Part shown: positions 1 through 8,611 of the stretch, in pieces
Numbering within the stretch: the first letter of the stretch is position 1
Layout: each line of letters starts with the position of its first letter
Assembly: GCF_000741525.1 (NCBI RefSeq)
Contig: NZ_JGYP01000004.1
Coordinates: forward strand, 234,711 to 298,710
Length of the DNA: 64,000 bases
Reading direction: 5' to 3'
DNA from: Bifidobacterium bohemicum DSM 22767
GTDB taxonomy: Bacteria > Actinomycetota > Actinomycetes > Actinomycetales > Bifidobacteriaceae
Made by a program: the position numbers and the translations under genes
Notes under the pieces: model-generated
What the model was told of the DNA's origin: nothing
Seen by the model: only the letters and a program-made list of their open reading frames with translations
Databases searched by the model: none

Positions 1-125
1 GTAAACCTGCTTCCTTGCGAATATCGTTTTTCGGAACTAACATACGAAAATGTGGGAAATCACACATCGTCGTTACGCATTCCCGTGACGACGATGCAAT
101 AATAGCTATGGAAAGAAGAGTTACG

Positions 126-308
126 ATGCGCGAAGATGAGCTCGCTAAAGCGCAGGGAAATTCAACAATCACAGCAGAACCGCCTTACGATGCAAACACA
201 TTGCCGGGCGGCGGCCATAATGGCAAGACGGTGCTACCGGGTTCCGGCGGCGAGCCGGCCCAGGGCTATATGGGTCCCACCGATTCCCAGAAACGACGCC
301 GCCAGTAA
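126..308 (+). CDS. Small disordered protein, unknown function (60 aa)
   Basis: The ATG at 126 is preceded by a purine-rich site (GGAAAGAAGAG) at good spacing, and the gene is followed by a strong terminator, so expression is plausible. The 60-residue product is rich in Gly, Pro, Asn and Gln, has no membrane segment and ends in a basic tail (QKRRRQ). An in-frame start at 15 would add 37 residues but has no comparable ribosome binding site. I do not recognise a family. The RBS and terminator are seen directly; that it makes a protein is inference. Confidence 0.5.
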   Translation: MREDELAKAQGNSTITAEPPYDANTLPGGGHNGKTVLPGSGGEPAQGYMGPTDSQKRRRQ

Positions 309-337
309 AGGTCTTCCTTTTGCGACCATGCTGATGG

Positions 338-397
338 GCGATGGTAGTCGATTGCTTTCTCGAAGTTCAATCGACTACCATCGCTCTTTTGTTTTTG
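338..397 (+). terminator. Rho-independent terminator
   Basis: A perfect 17-bp stem (338-354 with 368-384, 13-nt loop) is followed by a T-rich tract (TCTTTTGTTTTT). It lies 29 nt after the stop of the 60-aa gene. It is one of the clearest terminators in the window. Confidence 0.9.
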
Positions 398-635
398 AAA
401 CCGATGACACACTTGATGGCTGACACCGGTTAACCGGTTTGAGGATAGTCAATAGGTGCGCAACGGCCACCAACCCAGACCAACGAAAGCGGCATCCGAC
501 AATCATCGAACATCTACATTACATGAAGTAGATCCACACCCGGCGTCAACGCGAACCGGAATACGGCATTGGTCGACGTTTCGCTGCCAACTTAGAAACG
601 ACAGTCGTTTGCCATCATCAATTCCGTACGATGCC

Positions 636-1601
636 TCACAACTCGACCGGCGGCTTATTCTTGTCCTCAGGAACGTCCTTGAACTTCTCCGCCAGCGCGG
701 CCTTTTTACGTTGCTCCTCTTTCTCGGAAGCCGCCTTTTTCGCCGCGACCGGGTCAAAGACGATTTCATCGTGATGGCGAACCCATTCGGCTTGTGCCAA
801 GGGTGCAAGAACCTCCGCCACGGCTTCGACAGACGGCGAAGCACCTTCGAACTCGGCGCATTCCTCGACGATTTGGCAGAACTGCACATCGGTCAAAGCC
901 AAACGCGGAAGAATGACACGCTCACACAACTCATTGAGGTAGAGCATCAGCACCGCCGCCCGACGACCCGCCTGTTGACAGGATATGTCCGCGACACCAG
1001 AGCTCTTCGGTTCCCCTTCAACGCAGTCCGGCAGCAAAGGGTCATCAACCGACTTGCCATAATCCGAAACTTCGACGAGCAACGCGGTCGAAGCGGCGAT
1101 CACAAAAGCCAAGCGTCGCGACACAGCGCCAACTTCCGACGAACCATCACCGCGACAGTCCGGAACGCAGGCCTCAATCCGTTCCAAAGTGGCGGCAACT
1201 GCCTTCGCAGCGCTCTCGCTCCACCCCGAGTTAAGCTCCTCAGCCGCAGTCATGACCAACGAAACGTCACCAGTCCGCGAATAGTCTTCCAACCGTTCAT
1301 ACGCATCATTGACAGCCAGCAGCGCGTCAACCACTTCCTGAGGACGGCCTGGAATGTCGGTCGCGCCCTCGTACACGAACTCGGCATCAGCCAGCGTCAC
1401 GTCCTGCCCGGTCAGCACCCGAGCCGCGGCCCAAGTGACACGCACTTGCAGGTTTTCCGTATATTTCGCATCATTACCGAGTCGCTGGGCCGTGGATAGA
1501 GGCCACAGCGCAATCAGCGCCGACCCTGCCTGAGCCGCCTGTTGCACCTGCTGCATGGTAGCGACATGCTTCAGCTGGTCATTGTCGAATACTACCGCCA
1601 T
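636..1601 (-). CDS. Conserved bifidobacterial-type protein of unknown function (321 aa)
   Basis: A long clean frame starts at ATG 1601, with GAAGGAG 8 nt upstream. The protein is acidic and largely helical. It has Ala-rich stretches through the middle and a charged C-terminal tail (residues about 290-321, rich in Lys and Glu) that may form a short coiled coil. There is no signal peptide and no clear transmembrane helix. Codon use and length support a real gene. I recognise no catalytic motif, and the neighbours are monocistronic, so context gives no function. Confidence 0.75.
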   Translation of the reverse strand: MAVVFDNDQLKHVATMQQVQQAAQAGSALIALWPLSTAQRLGNDAKYTENLQVRVTWAAARVLTGQDVTLADAEFVYEGATDIPGRPQEVVDALLAVNDAYERLEDYSRTGDVSLVMTAAEELNSGWSESAAKAVAATLERIEACVPDCRGDGSSEVGAVSRRLAFVIAASTALLVEVSDYGKSVDDPLLPDCVEGEPKSSGVADISCQQAGRRAAVLMLYLNELCERVILPRLALTDVQFCQIVEECAEFEGASPSVEAVAEVLAPLAQAEWVRHHDEIVFDPVAAKKAASEKEEQRKKAALAEKFKDVPEDKNKPPVEL

Positions 1602-2090
1602 GATTGCGCTCCTTCGCCTGGACGTTCACACTGTCATCTAGTCTAATGCCGGTAAAGCCGGAATGGCACACACCGAGGCGTAGCGCCTGCGTCTGATGCA
1701 GGGAATCGATCGCCGATAACCGGAGAAACAAGGCAGATGAACGATGGAGGCAGGGACAACTGCCGTTTTAATGTGATATAACTCACATATTTATGCCACC
1801 AAAAACGGCATTCAGATAAGGCCTTCAATCCGTAAAAAACCAGTACAATGGTTGAAACGGTCGAAATCGCCCAATATCGAAGGGACAAATACTGCCGACT
1901 GATAACCGATAACCGTCGACTGCCGACTGCCGATTTGAGAAGTACTGCAATATTGCCGACAGCATCAACCAGGAACACCGTCGCCCTTGCCATTGAGCCA
2001 AACCTCAACCGCCGATTGTGACGAACCTTGCGTCAACCCGCAAGAGAACACCAATGATTGCGGCTCGCAGCAATCCCATCGGCCCGAGGA
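1602..2090 (-). other. Non-coding gap with short degenerate repeats
   Basis: No convincing gene lies in these 489 bases. The open frame at 1643-2008 lacks a ribosome binding site and looks like chance. Around 1890-1935 there are overlapping copies of CTGCCGACT and GATAACCG in a low-complexity run. A 5-bp hairpin (AGGCG-TAG-CGCCT) sits near 1674. The promoter of the 321-aa gene should lie at its low-coordinate end. Confidence 0.5.
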
Positions 2091-2849
2091 CTATTCGACA
2101 TCAGCTGCGGGGTCGACGTAGGCAACGGAAAGCGGCTTGCCCGTAGCACTGTCGTACGTAATTGACGTAATCGACGCGAGCGCCGTGTGCCGTAACAACA
2201 TGTTATGCTCGGGATGTCCTTTTTCAATCAGATGACGGTAACTGAAAATAGGCGATTCGTGGCTGACGATGATTATGTGTTCGCCGGGATGCTCCCGCAC
2301 CGTCTGCGCCGCGAAGTCACCCAGGCGCCCGGCGATATGGCGGTAAGTCTCCCCCCAGCTGGGCCGCCACAACGCCCGCAGACGCCATAGGTTCTTTGGC
2401 CGCCACAACGCCCCTTGACCGAAGCCGATACGCGTGCCACGGAACTCGTTGCCCGCCTCGATGAGTCGGTCGTCGGTTTTGAGCGCGAGCACGCTTTGTC
2501 CACGCGCCTGCCGCACAGGGTTGAGCGCTTCGAGAATCGCTCCGGCCGTTTCACGCGTGCGATCGAGCGGCGAAGAGTAGACAGCCGCCGCCTGGTTCAT
2601 GCCGGGGTCGGCCGCGATGTAGCGCGCCGTCGCCTGAGCCATACGCAAGCCGCGCTCGGACAAGTGAAAGTCGGGCAGACGCTCGTAGAGTAAGTGGCCA
2701 GGATTCTCGACCTTGCCGTGACGCACAAAGTGCAGCACCGTGCGTTGCGAAGAAAGCCGGTCCGTTTGGGATGACTTTTTGATGGCAGGAGCCTGCCAAG
2801 TCACGATGCTGGCGACTTCGGCGGATTTGGAAGGGTCCGTTGTGGACAT
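2091..2849 (-). CDS. Histidine phosphatase family protein (phosphoglycerate mutase-like)
   Basis: This is a branch-1 histidine phosphatase. The FVRHGK motif near residue 43 supplies the phosphorylated histidine and its arginine. A second conserved block (YSSPLDRTRETA) and a later VSHESP block carry the other catalytic His. The family removes phosphate from sugar phosphates, nucleotides or proteins, and the substrate cannot be read from the sequence. ATG 2849 is chosen because AAAGGG lies 5-6 nt upstream; a GTG two codons earlier is possible. About 252 aa, cytoplasmic, apparently monocistronic. Confidence 0.85.
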   Translation of the reverse strand: MSTTDPSKSAEVASIVTWQAPAIKKSSQTDRLSSQRTVLHFVRHGKVENPGHLLYERLPDFHLSERGLRMAQATARYIAADPGMNQAAAVYSSPLDRTRETAGAILEALNPVRQARGQSVLALKTDDRLIEAGNEFRGTRIGFGQGALWRPKNLWRLRALWRPSWGETYRHIAGRLGDFAAQTVREHPGEHIIIVSHESPIFSYRHLIEKGHPEHNMLLRHTALASITSITYDSATGKPLSVAYVDPAADVE

Positions 2850-3135
2850 AATCACCCTTTCGCGGGAAACGGGACGCGGTCAACGTCACCATTCTACGTC
2901 GCACGGTGCCGCACGGAATATACGATAACCGACGGGTGCCTCCTGCCGTAAAGGCGGGAAGGGCGAAACCGCGCCTTCGGTTCGTGGTCCTGTGGAATCT
3001 GCCAGCCAGACGACAACGCGGCTTGCACTCACCACGCCGACCGAACAATCACGCCAATAATCATATATATTAAAAAGGCCCGCCGCAACCCAAGCCCAAG
3101 ATGCGGCAGACCGTCAATCACATACGACCGTCGTT
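2850..3135. other. Non-coding gap
   Basis: Nothing gene-like is seen here. An AT-rich patch near 3060-3078 (ATCATATATATTAAAAAGG) stands out from the GC-rich surroundings. It could hold a promoter or AT-rich spacer, but no full -35/-10 pair is clear. Confidence 0.4.
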
Positions 3136-3234
3136 TCAGCGATTCGATATGAAATCCGCCTTACGACGGCTCAACAGCCAGGCCAAAGCCGCGCACGCCA
3201 CGATCGCCACGTTCATCGCCACGGTCTGCGGCAT
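3136..3234 (-). CDS. Possible micro-ORF or relic with one membrane helix (32 aa)
   Basis: A 32-codon frame begins 22 nt after the gtrA-like stop. It reads like the end of a cell-wall sorting signal: MPQTV, then a hydrophobic stretch (AIVACAALAWLL), then SRRK. There is no ribosome binding site. It is as likely to be chance or a degraded remnant as a gene, and is listed because the pattern is unusual. Confidence 0.2.
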   Translation of the reverse strand: MPQTVAMNVAIVACAALAWLLSRRKADFISNR

Positions 3235-3256
3235 GATGGTCGCTTGAGATCGGGCC

Positions 3257-3811
3257 TCATTGCCAACCGTTAGGCGTGTGGGTGACGGACCATTCGCCAA
3301 GCTTCTTGGCGAACGTTTTGCGAGCGGGTTCGGCAGCGGGCTGGGCAGGCCGGCCTGCGGCCGAATCGACTCCTTGCGACGACTGCGGCTCCTTGCTGTC
3401 GAGCAGCCACTTACGGATGATGAAGTTCCATATCGCAACGACCACGGTGGCGACAAGCTTGCCGATATTCGTTCGCAATACATACATACCGTGAGCTGCA
3501 CCGGGCACCATTCCCAGAGTGCTCAGCCAGATGATCCAGTCGTTGATGCCCAAACCTATTACCGCAGAGAGGAGGAATATCAAGCCTTCCATCCAGCGGG
3601 CCATGTCGTCGCGGTGCTTAAAGACATACTTCATGCTCGCCCAATAGTTGAAGGCCAGCGAAATAAGGAATGATATCGTGCCCGCCAAGACGTTATTGAC
3701 ATGGAACGCCGCGACAAGCAGATTGAGGATGCCCCAGTCGATAAGGAATGCAACCACACCAACCAGACCGAATTTAACCAGTTGCTCGATAAGTTTCTTC
3801 ATGCGTTCCAT
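3257..3811 (-). CDS. GtrA family membrane protein
   Basis: The N-terminal 125 residues match the GtrA/DPMS family: four transmembrane helices, an opening FGLVGVVAFLIDWGILNLL and the typical FNYWASMKYVF. GtrA-like proteins are thought to move polyprenyl-linked sugars across the membrane or to partner glycosyltransferases in surface polysaccharide synthesis. After the last helix comes a cytosolic tail of about 55 residues rich in Ala, Pro, Gln and Ser, longer than in a minimal GtrA (184 aa in total). The start is unsettled: ATG 3811 has only a weak ribosome binding site, and an in-frame ATG lies three codons on. No glycosyltransferase gene is adjacent. Confidence 0.85.
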   Translation of the reverse strand: MERMKKLIEQLVKFGLVGVVAFLIDWGILNLLVAAFHVNNVLAGTISFLISLAFNYWASMKYVFKHRDDMARWMEGLIFLLSAVIGLGINDWIIWLSTLGMVPGAAHGMYVLRTNIGKLVATVVVAIWNFIIRKWLLDSKEPQSSQGVDSAAGRPAQPAAEPARKTFAKKLGEWSVTHTPNGWQ

Positions 3812-3914
3812 TTAACTCGCGCCCTTCGGCAAGAAGCTCGGACAAGCGACAATCCTCACCGATTCGTCGCTTATGCACGACCATAACGACCAATTGGCCA
3901 ACCAAACCAGTCCC

Positions 3915-3968
3915 ATCAATCCGACGAACACAATCAATCCGACGAATACGATCAATCCGGCAAACCAG
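3915..3968. repeat. Three tandem 18-bp repeats
   Basis: Units of 18 bp at 3915-3932, 3933-3950 and 3951-3968 share ATCAATCCG. Units 1 and 2 differ at two positions and unit 3 is more diverged. They sit in the gap between the divergent gtrA-like and tautomerase genes. No convincing protein spans them, although one frame would read as NPTNTI repeats. Confidence 0.7.
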
Positions 3969-4190
3969 CCGACTGACCAACGCAATCAGCCATACCAAAT
4001 CAGATCATTTTCGGCATGTATGACAACATATCCAGTCAGCCAACCGCATGAATGTCATGCAAAACATAGCACCCTCGATGTCGGTTTTCCCATAGCACGC
4101 AACAGCTTCAAGGACAATCGACGCGGTACAGCCCGGGGTGCGGCTAGAATCGTATAGCGAGAGCAATTCAGCAAACGTAAGGAGTCCGTT

Positions 4191-4538
4191 ATGCCGGTCA
4201 TTCACACGCACGTTTCCGTTTCAACCACCCCCGAGCAGCGCGAGGCGCTCAAAGCCGCGTACGGCAAGGCCATCACCGCAGTGCCAGGCAAAACCGAAAG
4301 CTGGCTGATGTGCCCGTTCGAAGACAACATGCCGATCTACTTCGGTGGCAATGACTCGAAACCCGCCGCCTACGTGGAGGTGAACGTGATGGGCAGCAAC
4401 ATCGACCGCTCGGTATGGGAGGCTATGAGCACGCAGATCATGGACGCCCTGGGTAGCGAACTCGGCATCCCTGCGGACCGCACCTACATTCGCTACACCG
4501 CTACGGGTGACTGGGGCTGGAACGGCGGCAACTTCTGA
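4191..4538 (+). CDS. MIF/phenylpyruvate tautomerase superfamily protein
   Basis: The 115-aa product matches the macrophage migration inhibitory factor family in length and layout. Met is followed at once by Pro, the catalytic base once Met is removed. A central block (IYFGGNDSKPAAYVEV) aligns with the MIF strand that carries FGGSSEPCA. Family members are trimers that tautomerise small keto-enol substrates. AAGGAGT sits 6 nt before ATG 4191, and a TAGAAT -10-like box lies at about 4146. The gene stands alone, so the substrate is unknown. MIF proteins are best known from animals, with scattered bacterial members. Confidence 0.85.
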   Translation: MPVIHTHVSVSTTPEQREALKAAYGKAITAVPGKTESWLMCPFEDNMPIYFGGNDSKPAAYVEVNVMGSNIDRSVWEAMSTQIMDALGSELGIPADRTYIRYTATGDWGWNGGNF

Positions 4539-4629
4539 TTAGGCCAGACACGACCGCTCATGTCGCCGCTGAGAGTTTTACAGCATGAGTTCGCAACCGT
4601 TCCGGGCTTGAACCGAGGCAACGTGACGA

Positions 4630-4670
4630 AACCCCGTTGGAGCGCTTGGCCCCGGCGGGGTTACACATTT
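4630..4670. terminator. Probable bidirectional terminator hairpin
   Basis: AACCCCG at 4630-4636 pairs with CGGGGTT at 4656-4662. The hairpin is followed by ACACATTTT and lies between the convergent tautomerase and fhs genes. The T tract is modest. Confidence 0.5.
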
Positions 4671-4744
4671 TCCAAATATTCCAAATATCCGCACTCTCCT
4701 AGCGGAGGCACGTGGCCCCGACCGACCCAACGCAAGCCTATGGC

Positions 4745-6295
4745 TTAGACGATTTTGGGCATCGGGGTCGTCAGGGATGTGGTGAGGTTGACCTGAACGA
4801 CACCGGCGCCGAAGTGCGGCTCGACCTTCTTGAGCGTGACGGTACGCTCGTCGGCGGGGCGGGTGTCGTCGTCGGTCATGGTGGCTGGGGATTTGACCGC
4901 CACCACAGCCAGATCATCGATGCTCACGTCGGCACCCGCACACAATTGAGTGGCGGCGGCAAGCGACGACTCGAAACCATCGGCTATTACCATGCGCTCA
5001 GAAGGCACACCATACGCATTTCGCGCGATCCACCTGACATCATCGACGAGACCCAAACCCTTGTGGCTGTCACGCGACCCATTCTCGGAGACGGCATCCG
5101 CGTCTCCAGCAGCCGACATGCCGGAAGCATCGAATGCCGCCACGAAGTCGTCAAGCTGCGGCTCCAGCGCCTTGCCGCCATCGCGGAACAGGTTGCCGAT
5201 AATCGGGCTTCGGAAGCCAAGCGAAGCGGCCGTCTTGCGCAAATCGTCAATCTGATCGTCTTCGCCATCCCAGAGGTTGATCAGCGGGAATGTCGGAATA
5301 CCGAGATTTTCAAGACGATTGACATGGAACGGATAGCGCCACGAAAGCGCCGGATCGTCGCGCCAAGTCGAGGCGCGCGTCACGACCACTGCTGCCGCGG
5401 GCCATGCTGCGCCGAACTCACGGGAGGCGATGTCGAGCCACTTCTGCGCCCCCGCATCCGCGCCGTATCCGGCCTCCACAACCACCACATCGTGCAGGGC
5501 ACATGCCATCTCAACCGAGACGAGAGTAGGGATTCCGAGCGATACATTGGCGAACGGGCCGCCGTGCACATAGACCGGTGAACCGTTTACCGTCTCGGTT
5601 TTCGCAGGTTTGACGGCATCTTTGAGAATACCGGTAATCCGCCACAGATCAATGAACGAACCGAAGGTAACGGGCACACCGTTCTTCGTTCCCGCGACCA
5701 TATTCGCGACACGCTGCCCGATTTCGTCCATCGAATGCGACACTACGACGATCTGCATCATCTCGCAGGTCGGGGTGAGCACGACGCGCTCCGGCACATT
5801 GCCCTTGCCTCGGTCCACGACGATCTGACGCAGCGAGCGCGAAGGGACCTCGGAGACCCGCGGCACGAGGACGGTGTCGATGCGCCCCTCGTCCACGGCC
5901 TTTTCCGCAAAGGACACCAGCAGGTTCTGGGCGTTTTCAATGGCCGCCATCTCACCGGTCAGGCCCCAGTCCACCAGCTCGGGATGCGTCAGCGATGCCT
6001 TGCCGCCGCCCGACGCACCACCTTTGGAACCGGCGGCGGTAATCCCCATGCTGGGCTGACGCAGGACGGCCGCCGCGTCAATGCCCCGAGCACGCAACGC
6101 ATCAATGAGGGCGATCGTCGTGGTCGTTTTGCCCTCGCCACGACTGGCCTTGAGCGGCGTATCGGCGGTGACCAGAACCACCTTGCCGTGCTTGCGCGAA
6201 ACATCCGGGTTCGCCTTCAGGTAATCGAGGTATCCGAACGCGTCGATTTTCCCGACAAGCCCATATTGCGTGGTGAACTGATTGATCAGAGCCAT
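4745..6295 (-). CDS. fhs: Formate-tetrahydrofolate ligase
   Basis: The enzyme makes 10-formyl-THF from formate, THF and ATP, feeding purine synthesis and formyl-Met; bifidobacteria make formate by pyruvate formate-lyase. The N-terminal third carries the nucleotide loop (TPLKASRGEGKTTTT), then RQPSMGITAAGSKGGASGGG, and in mid-protein VHGGPFANVSLG and VVEAGYGADAGAQKW. It is about 516 aa, shorter than the roughly 557 aa of clostridial enzymes. It also departs from the usual form after HGGPFAN (usually IAHGCNS) and in the region after the third block. ATG 6295 is preceded by GAGAAAG; an upstream TTG start at 6313 is less likely. Confidence 0.9.
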   Translation of the reverse strand: MALINQFTTQYGLVGKIDAFGYLDYLKANPDVSRKHGKVVLVTADTPLKASRGEGKTTTTIALIDALRARGIDAAAVLRQPSMGITAAGSKGGASGGGKASLTHPELVDWGLTGEMAAIENAQNLLVSFAEKAVDEGRIDTVLVPRVSEVPSRSLRQIVVDRGKGNVPERVVLTPTCEMMQIVVVSHSMDEIGQRVANMVAGTKNGVPVTFGSFIDLWRITGILKDAVKPAKTETVNGSPVYVHGGPFANVSLGIPTLVSVEMACALHDVVVVEAGYGADAGAQKWLDIASREFGAAWPAAAVVVTRASTWRDDPALSWRYPFHVNRLENLGIPTFPLINLWDGEDDQIDDLRKTAASLGFRSPIIGNLFRDGGKALEPQLDDFVAAFDASGMSAAGDADAVSENGSRDSHKGLGLVDDVRWIARNAYGVPSERMVIADGFESSLAAATQLCAGADVSIDDLAVVAVKSPATMTDDDTRPADERTVTLKKVEPHFGAGVVQVNLTTSLTTPMPKIV

Positions 6296-6769
6296 CTTCC
6301 ACAGCTTTCTCAAGAGCGGTATTAGAATTACTTTATGTCAAGTCGCTTGAAATAACGTCAAATCCTTCTGGCTTGCCTCGCATCAACCGACACGACGGCC
6401 GCCATAACCTCCAACCCTACCAGCATCGATGGCATAGGCCTTGCCCATGTCCGCCACTGTACGCGATTGGGTCCGTCATGTGACCTACTTCATATGGGCC
6501 ATACGCTCTGTCGCCATAAAACCATGCGGCCTCCATAAGCGGCCGCCGGAAGCCGGGGACCGGTTTCGACTGCAACCGCCGCTACATACGCAACCTCGAA
6601 GCAACCGTCACTACTATCACTTTGCGCACATATTCACCCACATACCAAGCAGAACACGACGGCTCAGGAAGGTAGGAGTCGCATTTCGCCCTTCTACCAC
6701 AACAAACACGGCAATCCAAGCGAACAGAAGTCACATAGGGTCGCCGTATGCGGCCAAACACGACAACAG
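6296..6769. other. Non-coding gap, probably the fhs promoter region
   Basis: No gene is convincing in either strand. On the minus strand at about 6330-6360 there are two TTGAC motifs upstream of fhs and a TAATAC that could serve as -10, but the spacing is not ideal. The rest has no recognised element. Confidence 0.4.
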
Positions 6770-6803
6770 GCCGGCCATTACACGAACCGCGAAAATGGCC
6801 GGC
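6770..6803 (-). terminator. Hairpin downstream of the C69 dipeptidase gene
   Basis: A perfect 10-bp inverted repeat (GCCGGCCATT with AATGGCCGGC, 14-nt loop) lies 25 nt past the pepD stop. There is no clear U tract, so it may stabilise the mRNA end rather than terminate. Confidence 0.5.
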
Positions 6804-6827
6804 AGGCACCTACTGACTCCGGCGATC

Positions 6828-8447
6828 TCAGTGGTCGGAGCGGCCGAATCCGTTGTGCATACCCATCGAGACGGTGTATAGCACCGTATCGAGCAGTTTG
6901 TCGGTCTCGACCTTGAGCCGGTCGGCCATCGCCTGATTCGCGGCGGACAACACCTGCCGCACCTCGGCGTTGCGCGTGGCCGCGACGATTTCGTCCGGGT
7001 ACATCGGATCGACATCCCCCTCGGCGTTGCCGGCCTCGAACTCGGCGCGCGCCAGAGATGCGGCATCGGCCTCATCGTCGCCCCCAAGCCGCGCAACCTG
7101 CTCATCGGTCGCGATGATCAGCCGGTGAGCCTCGGTGCCGATGATCTCCTGATAACGCTCCACGGCATTGGAGGTGCCCCCGAAGTCCGTGTCGCACAAG
7201 GCCGCGATGATGCGATTGGCCCAGTAGAAGTTCTCGGAGGTCACACGCGTGGTGGTGTTTTCGACGTACGCCGGGGTCGTGTCCACGTTCGGATAGAACG
7301 GCACAAGCGCATTGAACGGATTCGAGCCGTATGAAATCCACTGTATCGCGCGGCTGGCCTGCGGGCGATAGGGGCGAATCTGGATGACCGAAAGCTGGCT
7401 GTGGCGATTGATGCCGATGGGACGGTACATGTGGCGGGTCTTCTCGTCGCCACGCGGCCCGTATGGGTCGTAGGGCGTGCCCTGATAGTGCGCGCTCAGC
7501 ACGTACTTGACGTCCTCGATGGTGATTTTGCGCTCAGGTTGACGCGCCCACGGAATGTCGTCCGATTCGGGCGTATGGTCGGCCTCCGGGCCGTCCCAGA
7601 CCTCGTCATAGGGATTGAGGGTGCGCTGGATGTACCAGGCGCGCGGGGTGTTGTACACATGGTCGGAGTCGGAATGCGAGCCGAAGGCAAGGCGCGGGTT
7701 GAAGGGGCTTGAAGGCTCAACCGCGAGGTCGAGGTGGTTCTGTTCGATGAAATCGTTGAGGTCGGCCGAACACATGTGTTCACTCTGCTCGTTCATGGCG
7801 TCGTCAAGGTCGAATTCGTCGATGCCCAGCTGATTCGGCATGGTTACGTAAGCCTCGTCAGGCACGCGCTTGGCGATCCAGTGATGGCCGCCGACCGATT
7901 CCAGCCACCAGATCTCGTTCGCGTCGGAGAAGGCCACGGCGTTCATCTCGTAGGTGCCATATTGCTCGAGCAGCGCACCCAGACGCTCGACGCCCTCGCG
8001 CGCGGTCTTGATATAAGGCAGCACGAGGGTGACGAAATCCTCCTCGCCGATGCCGCCTGCGACTTCTGGCACGTAGCCCGGTTCACCCTCACGCCCGGCG
8101 GCCGGAACAAACTCCACAAGAGGGTCTGCCCCCAGCACACGCTCGTTGCTCGTGATGGTCTCGGTGGCGCTCATGCCCACGTTGGCCTCGTTGACGCCGG
8201 CCTCGGCCCACAAGCCTTGAGAGAGGTCCGCATTCGGCACGGAGGAATACTGCATCGGCGTCAGATCGGACAGATCCACCTCGACATGGCTGATGACGCC
8301 GCGATAATGGCGCGGCTGATTCTCCGGCTTCACGACAACGAAACGCTTCGGGTTGAACTCACCGTTGGCGCTATCCTCGTCACGCGCGATGATCGTCGAA
8401 CCGTCGTAGCTCGCGTCTTTGCCGACCAGAATGGTGGTGCAGGCCAT
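6828..8447 (-). CDS. pepD: C69 family dipeptidase
   Basis: This is an Ntn-type dipeptidase of family C69 (U34), related to lactobacillar PepD, which releases amino acids from dipeptides. The N-terminus MACTTILVGK places the conserved Cys at residue 3, exposed as the nucleophile after processing, and is followed by GSTIIARDED, a family signature. The length of 539 aa is slightly above the usual 470-500. The start at ATG 8447 rests on GAAAGGAAGA just upstream and on the required position of the Cys; a frame extending to 8486 would bury it. No signal peptide, so likely cytosolic. Monocistronic. Confidence 0.92.
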   Translation of the reverse strand: MACTTILVGKDASYDGSTIIARDEDSANGEFNPKRFVVVKPENQPRHYRGVISHVEVDLSDLTPMQYSSVPNADLSQGLWAEAGVNEANVGMSATETITSNERVLGADPLVEFVPAAGREGEPGYVPEVAGGIGEEDFVTLVLPYIKTAREGVERLGALLEQYGTYEMNAVAFSDANEIWWLESVGGHHWIAKRVPDEAYVTMPNQLGIDEFDLDDAMNEQSEHMCSADLNDFIEQNHLDLAVEPSSPFNPRLAFGSHSDSDHVYNTPRAWYIQRTLNPYDEVWDGPEADHTPESDDIPWARQPERKITIEDVKYVLSAHYQGTPYDPYGPRGDEKTRHMYRPIGINRHSQLSVIQIRPYRPQASRAIQWISYGSNPFNALVPFYPNVDTTPAYVENTTTRVTSENFYWANRIIAALCDTDFGGTSNAVERYQEIIGTEAHRLIIATDEQVARLGGDDEADAASLARAEFEAGNAEGDVDPMYPDEIVAATRNAEVRQVLSAANQAMADRLKVETDKLLDTVLYTVSMGMHNGFGRSDH

Positions 8448-8611
8448 AAATCTTCCTTTCGCAAATGGAGTCAAGATGACTATCATCCTACGCTAACCAT
8501 ACGCTTTTCGGAGGCATGAATTCCTATGGAACGCGCGGCTGCACAAACAAAATAACGTCGCAACGACGCACAAGTAAATATATAAATATAGCAGAAGGCG
8601 AATTCACAGCG

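Noticed and set aside
456..1499. A 347-aa plus-strand frame opposite the 321-aa gene
   Set aside because: It overlaps a well-formed minus-strand gene with a good ribosome binding site and has the Arg/His-rich composition of an antisense reading.
1643..2008. A 121-aa minus-strand frame in the gap at 1602-2090
   Set aside because: No ribosome binding site, no recognised motif, and it runs through short simple repeats.
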